A DNA stretch of 64,000 nt, taken from the NCBI GenBank assembly GCA_007182875.1, contig AP019514.1:2914001-2978000 (forward strand), given 5' to 3'. Under the pieces are notes generated by a model that saw nothing but the letters and a program-made list of their open reading frames with translations, had not been told where the DNA came from and ran no database searches. This document shows, piece by piece, positions 45,411 to 55,108 of this stretch. The DNA is from Vreelandella sulfidaeris (GTDB taxonomy: Bacteria; Pseudomonadota; Gammaproteobacteria; Pseudomonadales; Halomonadaceae). The translations under genes and the position numbers were made by a program. Numbering within the stretch: position 1 is the first letter of the stretch; each line of letters opens with the position of its first letter.

Positions 45411-45504
45411 GATTGAATGATAGCCGATAAATTGCGCCTCACATCCCGCCGCTTCTTATCAATGCTTGCGGTCTCCCCTTCTGATCGCTTATCGTCTGCC
45501 CTTG

Positions 45505-45524
45505 TACTGTATATATTATCAGTA
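45505..45524. promoter_or_regulatory. LexA-box-like (SOS) operator
   Basis: TACTGTATATATTATCAGTA differs from the gammaproteobacterial consensus TACTGTATATATATACAGTA by only three bases. It lies 16 bp before the DUF1654 start and 95 bp before the SRAP start, so it could control either or both. Confidence 0.78.
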
Positions 45525-45539
45525 TTTAAGGAGGAGCTT

Positions 45540-45770
45540 ATGTCTAAATCATACGAGCAATTAGTCAAGCGAGTGCAGCGGGCAATCAATAGTCCCGGCG
45601 CGCAGTCGAAGCACTGGGTAGAAGTAAAACGTCAGGCCGAGGACGAACCGGAAGACTGGGCAAGGGTGATTTCAGAATTGGGCACTGTCGAGAACGTCAC
45701 GCTCACGCCCATTGACGATGATGCCGAGCATGTAAGCATTAGCTGGAATCCCGAAGAGTCGATGTCATGA
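45540..45770 (+). CDS. DUF1654 family protein
   Basis: Intact 76 residues: MSKSYEQLVKRVQRAINSPGAQSKHWVEVKRQAEDEPEDWARVISELGTVENVTLTPIDDDAEHVSISW. ATG 45540 follows AAGGAGGAGCT. This matches DUF1654, known mostly from pseudomonads, phages and plasmids. Function unknown; the LexA-like box just upstream suggests induction by DNA damage. Confidence 0.82.
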   Translation: MSKSYEQLVKRVQRAINSPGAQSKHWVEVKRQAEDEPEDWARVISELGTVENVTLTPIDDDAEHVSISWNPEESMS

Positions 45771-45888
45771 GTATGCATTTAACTGATTTGGGCCGCGTTG
45801 TACCATTGTCGTCTAAACGTTAGCTCTTGGCCGAAGCAGGATTACTAGTGCACGCTGCATTATTGCTCACCAGAGTGTAGAGGGAAAA

Positions 45889-46588
45889 ATGGGACAACAA
45901 ATTGATATAGCAAAATTTATAATGCTAAAAAGCAGGAGCTTGGCGATGAGGATGACGCCTCAATTGTGAAGCTTGAAGTGTGCACCCAGTCAATTCATCG
46001 TTGGCTCCAGTATTGCGAGTATCATTATGTTAACCTTAAGGATGCAGCGAAGGAACCTAACTTGCGGTTTGATAGGATTTCAGTCTATCTACGAGCTGGA
46101 GAAACAGTGCCCGTAAGGTATGTTTACGAGGCTAATATTGCTGCGTTTCTCAATAGCTTGCATGCTTTGCTCGATTCATTCCCTATTTGCTAAACCTCTT
46201 CATTCCGGTAAAGGATGATCCTGAGGTTGCAAGCATCAAATGGGAATTAAGCTTCATTAAAAATATGAACAGATGCCTTTTATAATGAACTGATAGATTT
46301 CTTGATGGATATTACCTTTCATAAAGTGAAGGGTTACGTGAACACCATAAAGCATAAGCACCTCATCAGAATTTCGAATAAATGGGATCACTTGGAATTC
46401 GAAGAATATAGCTACAAAAAGCCATGCCGTATTGAGCAGGGAAACTTATAACTCAGTCCGAGATCGTGGCAGGTGAGAACGTAATATCCTTTATAGAAGA
46501 ATGTTACAACGAATTAATTCCAAAACTTTTCAACCTTTGTAATAGCGTATTGTATTTTAAAGCTGCGCAACTTGCTAATGATCTATAA
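45889..46588 (+). CDS. Hypothetical protein, about 230 aa, frameshifted
   Basis: ATG 45889 (MGQQIDIAKFI) follows AGAGGG. Through indels near 45925, 46190, 46270 and 46450 a consistent reading emerges: KKQELGDEDDASIVKLEVCTQSIHRWLQYCEYHYVNLKDAAKEPNLRFDRISVYLRAGETVPVRYVYEANIAAFLNSLHALLDSFPYLLNLFIPVKDD, then ELIDFLMDITFHKVKGYVNTIKHKHLIRISNKW and FIEECYNELIPKLFNLCNSVLYFKAAQLAND. Helical, with N-T-I-K-H-K-H resembling a Cthe_2314-type HEPN active loop. The HEPN idea is weak. Could be an effector protein. Confidence 0.5.
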
Positions 46589-46655
46589 CCAGTCGCCACA
46601 GTTCGCGGTCTGGTGTCACCGTACGCTCGTAAGTTACCGCTCACATGGAGACTGC

Positions 46656-47476
46656 ATGACCAAGCCGTTATCCAAGAATATGATTAACGCATTGCTGGCT
46701 TTAAAAAGCATCTGAAACCCTGAAGTTAGATAAAGGTACTAACAAGGCGCTTGTCAATCGTGGCCTTGTTGATTCTGATGGCAATATCACGCTGCTCGGA
46801 TCGATCAAAGCAATGGAGCACCTGCCTCTAAGAGAGCAATGCGGATTAATTTCAATCGAGCTATGCACTAGCCCCTGGGAATCAGGATCATCTCCTGAAA
46901 TGTACTGTTACAACGCATTTGCTCGCGAAGGTTACATCGGTAGCTATTGTGAAGGCGGTGGAATCGGTACAGCAATCAAGGCACTCTGTCTTGATGCCCT
47001 TACTGAAGCTAGTATCTTTTGGAACCTGCATCGACGCTAGAGAGGACGCGTGTCTTAAAGGTGTTGCTGGCCTGTCGCACCTCGAGACAGAGAAGCTGGA
47101 AAAGGTTCTTAAGCAAATTCAAGAAACACCCAAGGTCAAGTACCTAGCTGCATTCTCAGAGATCATATCTCACAGTGTAATCCACGAGTGGCATCCTGGC
47201 CTCAGTATCGAATTCGCAGACGCTTTGTTTGATGCTGTTCCGAAATCACATTTTGAGCGACTTGCAAGATGGATTTCTAAAGCTCATGACCACCGCAACG
47301 GGTGGCCTGATTTGACTCTTATAAAGATGGTCGTTTAAAATTCGTCGAGGTTAAAACGAGGGACAAGCTTCACCGCAGCCAGCTCGTAACTATTCCGGCG
47401 TTAATTCGAGATTGGCGCTGATGTTTCGGTTCTCCAACTGGTGAGAGCAGTAAATATGCATGCGACAAGCGCATGA
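46656..47476 (+). CDS. VRR-NUC nuclease-domain protein, frameshifted
   Basis: ATG 46656 (MTKPLSKNMINALLALK), with GGAG upstream. Then ASETLKLDKGTNKALVNRGLVDSDGNITLLGSIKAMEHLPLREQCGLISIELC, a helical region, and the C-terminal VRR-NUC domain HRNGWPDLTLIK / GRLKFVEVKTRDKLHRSQL, which has the PD-(D/E)xK pattern (P-D, then E-V-K). The end is EIGADVSVLQLVRAVN. Indels near 46710, 47020, 47325 and 47410. About 272 residues. VRR-NUC proteins are structure-specific nucleases (e.g. Holliday-junction cleavage), often phage-borne. Confidence 0.85.
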
Positions 47477-47871
47477 TGGGCGGCGTTATAGAGCATTTTT
47501 ACACACATAAATACACACTATGTAAAACAAATACACTACATAAATATAACCTTAACAGGGTATTAAATCAGGCATTTATGAAATTGCATAGCAATTACTA
47601 TATTCCCTTCGTGTGGTTTATAAATTGAAATAACTGCACTATAAAACAGCAGATAACCATAACTATGGAGGGCATTAATTATTGGCAGCAACAGACATAG
47701 TAAGGTTATAAGCTGTACATCGTTCTAAAGTAGATCGAATGGTATTAGAAAATTCGTAATTCGCAGTATTATACTAATTCGGATATGGAAAACGTTTCAA
47801 TAAAGATGATGTGCTGAATTATATACAATGTAGCGCACATGAAAAATCCCCCTGGGGGCTTTCATATGTGA
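47477..47871. other. AT-rich intergenic region with short repeated words
   Basis: About 395 bp between convergent VRR-NUC and MvaT-like genes. Around 47498-47560 it contains recurring ACATAAATA / ACACTACATAAATAT words, which resemble weak iterons. No open frame with a ribosome-binding site. CCCCCTGGGGG at 47848-47858 is a short GC hairpin that could end the MvaT-like transcript. Confidence 0.45.
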
Positions 47872-48251
47872 TCATTCTCGCTCTTCAACAACCCAGCCCA
47901 CAACTTCTTCATTGCCATGTTCAGCTTTCCATTCTTGTATTTTCTTATTGTTTCCACCTCGGGTTTCAACAAATTCACCCGTATGAGGATTTTTGTATAC
48001 TTTTAAAGTACGTTTCTTTCGTCCGTCATCTTTGTTTATAGCTTTCTTCCCGCCCTTCTGCGCTGTGTAGCTGTGGTCAAGCATCTCACAAACATCACGT
48101 GAAACTTTACCGTATTCAGTCATCAAACGCGTAAGTGCGTCTTTAAATTCTAACTCTTGCTTCAGTTCTTTGTTATTTTCAAGCGCTTGAAGCTCTTCTT
48201 GAAGCTGCTTCAACAGCTTTTCTTTTCCATATAATTGCTTAATACTGACAT
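47872..48251 (-). CDS. MvaT/H-NS-type xenogeneic silencer, frameshifted
   Basis: ATG 48251 gives MSVLSNYMEKE; an indel in a run near 48214 leads to KLLKQLQEELQALENNKELKQELEFKDALTRLMTEYG, the MvaT coiled-coil oligomerisation region. The linker holds GKKAINKDDGRKKRTLKV, and the C-terminus is the DNA-binding block YKNPHTGEFVETRGGNNKKIQEWKAEHGNEEVVGWV, diagnostic of MvaT (Y-x-N-P-x-T-G-E..E-T-x-G-G-N). About 126 residues. An island-encoded silencer probably binds AT-rich DNA such as the island itself, limiting expression until needed. Confidence 0.88.
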
Positions 48252-48303
48252 TTGCTCACCTTATCATTTTGAATTAATTTCAATCACATGTTTGATATTA
48301 ATA

Positions 48304-48780
48304 TTAGAATTGCAAAGGCGCAAGATGATAAGCATCAGCAAGATCATATCTGCCCTTGGTTTTCCGATTTTTGACAATTGTTCACGATCATCTGCTGGTA
48401 CTGCATCAAGCATCATTTGCTTATCTGCCCTTCCCGACGTTGTAGCGGCTTTTTAAGCGCTGTGGGTGCTATTACAGCAACATCTATAGATGCATGCATT
48501 AATCGATTAATTATCACATAATGAAGCCCCGTAAGCGTTCGTGTCGCTTGCCCGATGCTTGTGCATAGCTAACCTCTACACGCACTGATGACACGCGGTA
48601 CCAGCCACACAGAAATTCAATCCTGCTAGCGATCTCTGCAACACGTTGAAGCTGTCCAGCGCGTCTATTTTGTTCAATTTAGTCTCTATAATCTCGTGAT
48701 GGATCATCACTTGAGAATCATTATTGAATATCACAACTCCTGTTTTGTTAGTGATTGATCGATACCAGTAGTTTTTCCAT
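48304..48780 (-). CDS. RuvC-like Holliday junction resolvase, frameshifted
   Basis: Reconstructed from ATG 48780: MEKLLVSI, then D-Q-S-L-T-K-T-GVVIFNNDSQVMIHHEIIETK (first catalytic Asp of the RNase H fold); AGQLQRVAEIASRIEFLCGWYRVSSVRVEVSYAQASGKRHERLRGFI (second acidic residue); KAATTSGRADKQMMLDAVPADDREQL (the K-x-A-x-x-G-x-G-x-A-D-K block of RuvC); and DLADAYHLAPLQF (last Asp pair). Indels near 48750, 48670, 48512, 48445 and 48335. About 158 residues, typical for phage RuvC. Recognition depends on frame repair but the motif order is convincing. Confidence 0.72.
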
Positions 48781-48946
48781 CTTCTATTTAAATTTATTCA
48801 TTATGTAAAGCTCCAGAATGTGGCGCTATTTAACGAACTTTCGGCGGATATAAATTATACTTAAGATTTAACTATTGACGCTTAAAATCATACTAGTATA
48901 ACTTACCCATCACTTAGTGACATCATCAAAACCAGGAACTTAAAAC

Positions 48947-49342
48947 ATGAAAAATGATATTAAGCTTTTTATTATTCGCGGCATCCCTGGTTCGGGTAAA
49001 AGCACTACAGCATTGCGCATGCTTAATGAAAATATTGTTGATATTCATGTTGAAACTGACATGTATTTCACTGATGAAGATGGCAACTATCATTATGATT
49101 ACAAAAGATAAGGTCAGCTCATTTGTGGTGTATGTCTAAGACACTTGATGCGCTTTTCGAATAACAAACGTGTTGCAGTATCAAATACGTTTGTTACAAA
49201 AGAAGCTCTTGCTTATATCAACATATGCAAACTAAACAATATAAAATATAAGATTTTGAATTGCAACGGTAATTACAAGAACATACATGGGGTATCTGAT
49301 GAGAAAGTAGCGCAAATGAAAGAGAGATTCCAGACACTTTAG
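48947..49342 (+). CDS. P-loop kinase-like ATPase (AAA_33/polynucleotide-kinase type), frameshifted
   Basis: ATG 48947 (MKNDIKLFIIRGIPGSGKSTTALRMLNENIVDIHVETDMYFTDEDGNYHYDYK). Walker A is GIPGSGKST; E-T-D-M-Y-F is the acidic substrate-binding segment of T4-Pnk/zeta-type kinases. An indel near 49108 leads to the rest, NNKRVAVSNTFVTKEALAYINICKLNNIKYKILNCNGNYKNIHGVSDEKVAQMKERFQTL, where V-S-N-T-F is the usual strand 3. About 132 residues. Substrate could be a nucleic-acid 5' end or a small molecule. Confidence 0.8.
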
Positions 49343-49353
49343 ATTGAGGTGAG

Positions 49354-49506
49354 TTGAGAACAAAATCATATGTTACGCAAGCAAAAATCAGGAAATTGAA
49401 ATTCTATTACACGGGTAAAGCTTGTAAATACGGACATAGAGCACAACGCTATACTGTAGATAAACACTGTGTTGTATGTAAGAAAATTAAAATCGAAAGT
49501 ATTTAA
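49354..49506 (+). CDS. Short zinc-ribbon protein of phage type
   Basis: Fifty residues from TTG 49354 (GAGGTGAG just upstream): TKSYVTQAKIRKLKFYYTGKACKYGHRAQRYTVDKHCVVCKKIKIESI. The Y-x-T-G-K-x-C-x-x-G-H-x-x-x-R and C-V-V-C pattern is common in small phage zinc-binding proteins, often at the front of HNH proteins. The next frame continues GGYARKYYRDNLDHISEYSKKDICLKIGGRYI up to the alpA ATG, so a frameshift may hide a longer protein. Function unknown. Confidence 0.62.
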   Translation: MRTKSYVTQAKIRKLKFYYTGKACKYGHRAQRYTVDKHCVVCKKIKIESI

Positions 49507-49607
49507 TTGAGGGAGGTTATGCACGAAAATATTATCGAGATAACCTCGATCATATAAGTGAGTATAGTAAAAAAGATATTTGCTTAAAAATTGGCGGGCG
49601 ATACATA

Positions 49608-49793
49608 ATGGATAAAGACATATATCTAATAACTGTTAGTCAAACAGCTAATTTACTAGCTGTTCATAGATCAACGATATATCGACTGCTAAGAAACGAT
49701 GACGAATTCCCAAAAATTTATGATTTTCGTTTCGGTAAGCGTTTCAATAAATACGATGTTATAGAGTACATCAATAGTCGTAAAGCTGCCTAG
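49608..49793 (+). CDS. AlpA-family excisionase/regulator
   Basis: Intact 61 residues with a MerR-like helix-turn-helix: LITVSQTANLLAVHRSTIYRLLRNDDEFPKIYDFRFGKRFNKYDVIEYINSRKAA. AlpA proteins act as excision directionality factors or activators of a neighbouring P4-type integrase gene, exactly the arrangement here (convergent, about 100 bp apart). Confidence 0.9.
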   Translation: MDKDIYLITVSQTANLLAVHRSTIYRLLRNDDEFPKIYDFRFGKRFNKYDVIEYINSRKAA

Positions 49794-49845
49794 AGTATCT
49801 AGTGTCAGATTTAGTGAATGGTTATAATAGTGGATACTTACAATG

Positions 49846-49872
49846 AAAATGCCCCATCAAAGGGGGCATTTT
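49846..49872. terminator. Bidirectional terminator between alpA and integrase
   Basis: Ten-bp stem AAAATGCCCC / GGGGCATTTT around a 7-base loop, with A-runs on one side and T-runs on the other, so it can stop transcripts from both convergent genes. Confidence 0.85.
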
Positions 49873-49894
49873 CTGTTATGGCTTTATCAAGTAA

Positions 49895-51053
49895 TTATTT
49901 TGCTGTTGCTTCTTGTACTATGTCTTTAATGTAATCGCTCCATGTTTGCAACATGACACGTCGTTCATCAAGATAATCGGCGTGGTTATAGCTACCACGA
50001 ACTTTGTCTGAAGATGAATGAGCTAACTGTTTTTCAATAATATCTGATCTATAACCCCACTGGTTCAGCATTGTACTTGAAGTGGCGCGGTATCCATGAG
50101 GGCTAAATTTTAAATCACGCAACCAAGGTCGTGTTACTAATACAGCAGCATATACAGTAGTCAAACTCATGTTTTTATTTTTATCCCTAGGATGTGGAAA
50201 GACATACTCACTATCACCGGAATATTGTCTCATTTCATTAAACAGCTCGATTGCATAATCAGATAGCGGTACGACATGGGCTATTTTACGTTTCATGCGC
50301 TCAGGCCCAATTACTAAAATTTTCTTGTCAAAATCGATATCGCTATATTTCGTTTTGAATAGCTCAGCAGTACGCAGCATTGTCAAGACTAACAATCGAT
50401 TTGCTATCTTCGTGCGATGCTGCACAGTTGAATTTTCGAACTCATTAAACAGTCTTTTCAACTGCGCATCATTCAAAGCAACTGAATGTTGAATTTGTGG
50501 ACGCACTACATCAACTGACAATGTTGGGTCTGTTTCACAATTCAAATTACGGATTGCATACTTAAAAATAGAATGTAACCAGCCCTTCACTTTAACTGCC
50601 ATAGTAGGCGCGCCACGTTCTTCAAGCGGTCGAAATAACAAGTACACGTCTTTAGATGTGACAGCAGCTATATGCTTATTCCCAATGTAAGGATATATGT
50701 CATTTTCTAACGATACCCGTATTTTTCTATTATGTTCGTCAGAGTATTTTGCTTGGATACTATCGAACCACTTTTCCGCTACATCACGAAATTTCTCATC
50801 AATACGATCAATTGCTGATTCAACTTGATCTTTTCTGATCTGTTTAGCAGCTACAAATGAACGCGCTTCAGCTAACGATACAGCCGGAAATGCTCCAATT
50901 TTGTGAAACGTGTCCTTAGGCTTACGTATGCGATGTAAAACGTTTTTGTGCCCGTCTTGCGTACAAGCAAATACAAACCATTCCCATCATGTATTCGATA
51001 GTCTTTCTTATCTGATTTTAGATTTTTATCTGCGTTGCCGTCAATTTACCCAT
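49895..51053 (-). CDS. int: P4-type tyrosine integrase, frameshifted
   Basis: Catalyses site-specific recombination between the two 20-bp repeats. N-terminal DUF4102-like domain from ATG 51053: MGKLTATQIK, NLKSDKKDYRIHDGNGLYLLVRKTGTKTF, then KDTFHKIGAFPAVSLAEARSF (indels in A/T runs near 51018 and 50940). Core-binding domain AEKWFDSIQAKYSDEHNRKI. Catalytic domain: LLVLTMLRTAELFKTKYSDIDF (Arg I), HVVPLS, FSPHGYRATSSTMLNQ (H-x-x-R type box II) and QLAHSSSDKVRGSYNHADYLDERR (His and Tyr nucleophile). About 390 residues. Starts about 200 bp inside attR. Confidence 0.95.
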
Positions 51054-51114
51054 CGCCGTACCCCTAGAATTTGTGGACTATTATATGGAACATTTTGGGC
51101 ATATTACACATCTC

Positions 51115-51135
51115 ATACCCCATTTGTACCCCATA
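51115..51135. promoter_or_regulatory. Putative integrase arm-type sites, right end
   Basis: ATACCCCATTTG and GTACCCCATAA in tandem about 145 bp inside attR and 62 bp upstream of the integrase start. Same word as at the left end. They may also place integrase autoregulation on the int promoter. Confidence 0.5.
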
Positions 51136-51259
51136 ATTTCTAAGATGCACGGCAACACCAAAAACACTCTGCGACAAACACATATATATTAAATTATATA
51201 ATTCATATACTTACCGATATATTTGTGTTGCATACTGTAGCTACAGAACTATGTGCAAG

Positions 51260-51279
51260 TCTTGGTCGTAAATTTGCAT
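51260..51279. other. attR: right attachment-site repeat of the island
   Basis: Second copy of TCTTGGTCGTAAATTTGCAT. On the minus strand the codons read MQIYDQ and then diverge into island sequence, leaving a severed peroxidase start codon 56 bp after the lysE stop. Confidence 0.88.
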
Positions 51280-51335
51280 CACTCGGCCCCACAAAACCCA
51301 AACGGCATAGCTATCACCATGCCACGCCTTAGCTT

Positions 51336-51950
51336 TTACACCAGCGGCCCGGCGACCACCCTTAGCGCCAGCGCGATGAGTAATACCCCGGTGATGCGGT
51401 TGATCCAGTGAGCACGCTGTTGCAGCCAGGGCAAAATACGGAATGGGAAAGCACAACGGCCACCAGCACGTACCACCCGCCATCAATAATCATCGCCGTT
51501 AACACAATAATCGCTTTGGCCAACGCACTCATATCCGGCGTTACAAACTGGCTCAGTAACGCGACAAAAACAGGATCAGCTTAGGGTTACCAAGCGCAAC
51601 CAGCACGCCCTCTTTAGCAGCCTGCCCCGGTTAGTAACAATCGCATCAGGCTGAAAAGCACCCGCTCTACCGGCCCGCAATGCTTTTACACCCAGCCACG
51701 CCAAATAGGCGGCACCGCTCCAGGTGATCAGTTGAAACAGGAGCGGAAAACCAGCGATCAGCGCGCCCAGCCCCCACACGGTCAGTAGCGCGTAAAAGCC
51801 TACGCCCAGGGTATGAAATATCGCTGCGGTTACACCGTTAAAGCGTCCACCGCCTAGCGTATGGCGCAGCACCAGTGCCAAGCTTGGTCCCGGCGACATA
51901 GCGCCCATGGCACAGATTGCGGCGAGTGATAGCCACAGTGTCAACGGCAT
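51336..51950 (-). CDS. LysE-family amino-acid exporter, frameshifted
   Basis: Inner-membrane exporter of amino acids or related metabolites, about 205 residues. N-terminus MPLTLWLSLAAICAMGAMSPGPSLALVLRHTLGGGRFNGVTAAIFHTLGVGFYALLTVWGL carries the family's S-P-G-P motif; next LITWSGAAYLAWLGVKALR; after an indel near 51580 GVLVALGNPKLILFFVALLSQFV with the G-N-P-K motif, and a final helix ITGVLLIALALRVVAGPLV. Before island insertion it was followed at 56 bp by the peroxidase gene on the same strand. Confidence 0.9.
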
Positions 51951-52148
51951 GTCTGTTTCTCCCTAACGAGTCAATATCACATGGGGCTGGCAGCCAGTAT
52001 ACGTTAAGCCAGGCAACACGTCGGCAAGTGTCTATATAACGCTGTTAGCATGGGGCGCTGTTGGGTAAAATATGCTCTTTCACATTCTTCAAAATCTCCG
52101 CCACCTCCACTCACTGCGAGGGGCGTTTGGATACTATAGGACGGCAAC

Positions 52149-52884
52149 ATGGGTAGGGCTTTTCAGAACCGCAAGGAATCCATGGCCAAAACGGCCGATG
52201 CAAAGACCAAGGTCTACAGCAAATATGGACGCGAAATTTACGTTTGCGCCAAGGCCGGTGGCACCGATCCTAATGGTAATCTGAGCGCTACGCGGTTTAA
52301 TGGAGCGGGCCAAGAAGGACCAAGTGCCTTCTCACGTGATTGATAAAGCACTCGACAAAGCCAGCGGCGCCGGTGGTGAAGATTTCTCAGCCGCGCGCTA
52401 CGAGGGCTTCGGCCCCGGCAATGTCATGGTGATTGTCGACTGTCTTACCGACAACCCTAACCGTACCTTTGGCGACGTTCGCGGCTGCTTCACCAAAACC
52501 AAGAGCAAAATCGGCACCCCTGGCAGCGTTAGTCATATGTTCGACCACTGCGCCATTTTCTCCTTCGCTGGAAGCGATGAAGACGCCGTGCTCGAGGCAT
52601 TGATGGAAGCCGATGTCGATGTCACGGACATTGAGCAGGAAGGTGATCGAATCACTGTTTTTGCGCCGCATACCGATTACGCAAAAGCCAAACAGGCGCT
52701 GTTAGATGCATTCGGCGAGATAGACTTTGAAGCTGACGAGATTCAGTTTCTGCCACAAACTACGACGCCGGTGGAAGGCGACGACGTAGCCATGTTTGAA
52801 AAATTCCTCGCCATGCTTAACGAGCTGGACGACGTACAAAACGTCTATCACAGCGGTGAGCTTCCAGAAACCAGCGATCACTAG
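52149..52884 (+). CDS. YebC/PmpR-family regulator (translation factor), frameshifted
   Basis: About 245 residues: [44 protein letters not shown], then after an indel near 52300 [86 protein letters not shown] and [54 protein letters not shown] and NRT are the YebC family hallmarks. Longer N-terminus with YSKYGREIY is the YeeN-like subgroup. Known roles are transcription control or relief of ribosome stalling. Confidence 0.92.
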
Positions 52885-52897
52885 TACTCACTCACTA

Positions 52898-53745
52898 GTA
52901 ATCATTGTTTCTGAGTATGAGGCTCCCGCCTCCTTGTTGGCATCCAACGCCGCATCCGGTTGCAGCATGGCTGACGGCACCCCTGCCGCACTCAGCAAGG
53001 CCTTACCGCGCACGGTGAGGTCGGTAATAAACAGAAACTGCTGGCGGGGGTCCACCGGATAGGCGCGTATTCGGTAATGAGTCCCCAGGGTTTCTCTTCG
53101 GCTACGACAATGACCGGTTGATCGAACTTGAGATAGGCACTGGTCAGCGCAACGTCGCGCAGCGCTTTGCGTACCCAGCCTGCTTCATGTTCAGGATGTA
53201 GATAAAACTTGCTACGCACTGCAGGCTGGTGCCGCCATTATTGGCGTTGTAGACCGCGTGATCCCAAAGTTTTAAATGCGGCACGTAAACCATATCATCA
53301 TCAGGCGTCTGAATATCGACGGTACGTAAGCCAACGTGCTTGACCTCACCATAAGTATCTTCAATTTGAACCCAATCGCCGGGGCGATAAGGCAGCTCTG
53401 TCGCCGAGACAACGCCGGCAATCAGGCTGCTAACGTAATCTTTCATGGCAAAGCCAATGGCTAAGCCCAGCGCCCCAGCAGGGTGACCATATTGCTCAGC
53501 GACGGCTCGATAATAATCGGCACAATGATGGCCAGCGCCGTTATTAAAATCAGTAAGCGCGTCAGTGGCACCAACGCAAATACGCGAAAGCGCAGTTGGC
53601 CGTGCAAGCGAGTAGCGAGCCAGTTAAGCCCACGCTGGCTGACAATAATCAGCACAATAGTCCCGACCAGCACCACCCCTAAGGTAATCAGCGCTTGGCT
53701 ATCGATTTCGTTAAACAGTCGGGCGTATTTGGATTGTTCTTCCAT
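52898..53745 (-). CDS. MscS-family small mechanosensitive channel, frameshifted
   Basis: Pressure-release channel of the inner membrane, about 282 residues. N-terminal helices (ALITLGVVLVGTIVLIIVSQRGLNWL, LLILITALAIIVPIIIEP), then the pore-lining and beta domain AIGFAMKDYVSSLIAGVVSATELPYRPGDWVQIEDTYGEVKHVGLRTVDIQTPDDDMVYVPHLKLWDHAVYN, typical for MscS (GFAxQ..xxN-like segment replaced by GFAMKDYVSS). Indels near 53480, 53235 and 53060. Such channels are important against hypo-osmotic shock in halophiles. Confidence 0.88.
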
Positions 53746-53831
53746 GGTTGCCTCCGTGGGCCAATCACGTAAAGCGGGCTAGTTAAAGAGGATCTACCAG
53801 ATAATTGCGTGATTGTAGTAATTGGCGAACG

Positions 53832-54931
53832 CTAGCGTGGCTTAGTGGCGCAACCTGCCACCGCCCCTTCGTAGCTTGAGATAATCCCTTTACGCTGCAA
53901 AGCTAACCTGGCATTAAGCGCTTCATGGTGTGAGAACGGCAGCACCTTCCCCAGCGAGTGGTCATCCAGCCCACCATGAATCAATAACGCATGCAGCACC
54001 AACGTTGCTTTATCACCGGTATTGGTGGAAAGCTCAGCTTCAGCATGGGCATCGAACATCCATAATGCCTCTTTATCGCCAGCGGTCGGCTCACGAAGCC
54101 TCTCGCGCCAATAATGCCAAGCAATGCCGATATGACCACGGCAATGGGCGGCTAAGCGCTGCAATTCTTGATTAGGGTGTTTCTCGTTCTTGTCGCGTTT
54201 GGCTGTTGAGTCAGCAAGCACCTGTTTGCCAGTGCGGGTGCTGTAGACGGGCGGAGGCTGCCCTCCATGAGTCGCGATTTCTGCGAAATAGCGGGCCAGC
54301 TGCTCTCCTCCATCGATTGCAGCGTATACACTGGCGCGCCGTCGATACCTATTACCTGCTGTAAATAGGCGTAGGTCCAGCTGTCACAGCCAATCACACC
54401 CTGACCCAAACGACCGCTTAACGCGCGTTCAAGAAACTCTCGAATGCCCTGGATGCCCTGCGTATGGCGTAAAAGTAGCGCTGCAGGGCAGGGACTGCCC
54501 ATTGCCGATGATGGGTACAACGCTCTACCCATTGAGTCCCACCCTCAGCCAGTTCGCTGAGAGTGGGTGGCGGTAAGCAGGCGACACTCTGCTTCTCAGC
54601 CCAATGGGTCACCACCGCATCATGACCGCTGTAAGGCGTAGTAATAAAGAAAGTTACCGGCGCTTGCAGGCTTTCAAGCTGTTGCGTTAATGCCCTCGCC
54701 GCGGGCGCCCAATCGATAGGAGGCACCAGATGCGCCAACCTTACTTCAGGTAACTTGCGCAGCTCGCTCTCATTTTTACCTGCTGTTCAGTGTCATCTTT
54801 ACCCCCAGCCACGATGAAATAGAGCGTAACGAACGCCGCCACTGGCTTGCCTGGGTCTGCTCGGGGTATGAAATTGATCAAGCTCGACGACCGACCACAA
54901 CGGCGTGTCGGCTGATGATGACTGCCCCCAT
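53832..54931 (-). CDS. Hypothetical protein, about 365 aa, frameshifted
   Basis: Tentative start ATG 54931 (MGAVIISRHAVVVGRR). The best stretch is NESELRKLPEVRLAHLVPPIDWAPAARALTQQLESLQAPVTFFITTPYSGHDAVVTHWAEKQSVACLPPPTLSELAEG. It continues HTQGIQGIREFLERALSGRLGQGVIGCDSWTYAYLQQVIGIDGAPVYTLQSMEE, and a C-terminal helical domain HIGIAWHYWRERLREPTAGDKEALWMFDAHAEAELSTNTGDKATLVLHALLIHGGLDDHSLGKVLPFSHHEALNARL. Indels near 54840, 54760, 54450, 54250 and 54190. No named family recognised. Confidence 0.6.
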
Positions 54932-55108
54932 GTGCCTATCCCTGTGTCTAGAAATAAAACACTTTAGCACGGCATTCCCAACGGCTTACCTCACAACCGA
55001 ACTTATGGTCTAAAATAAAGTTGTTAATAAGCTAAAATAAAATATTAAAAGCAGTATTTAACGCACTTAATGGACGGTTGTAGCAGGCAAAAGCTAAAGG
55101 AGAAAGCG

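Noticed and set aside
48235..48456. Plus-strand open frame of 73 codons
   Set aside because: Its opposite strand encodes the end of the RuvC-like resolvase with conserved motifs (GRADK, DLADA), so this is a shadow.
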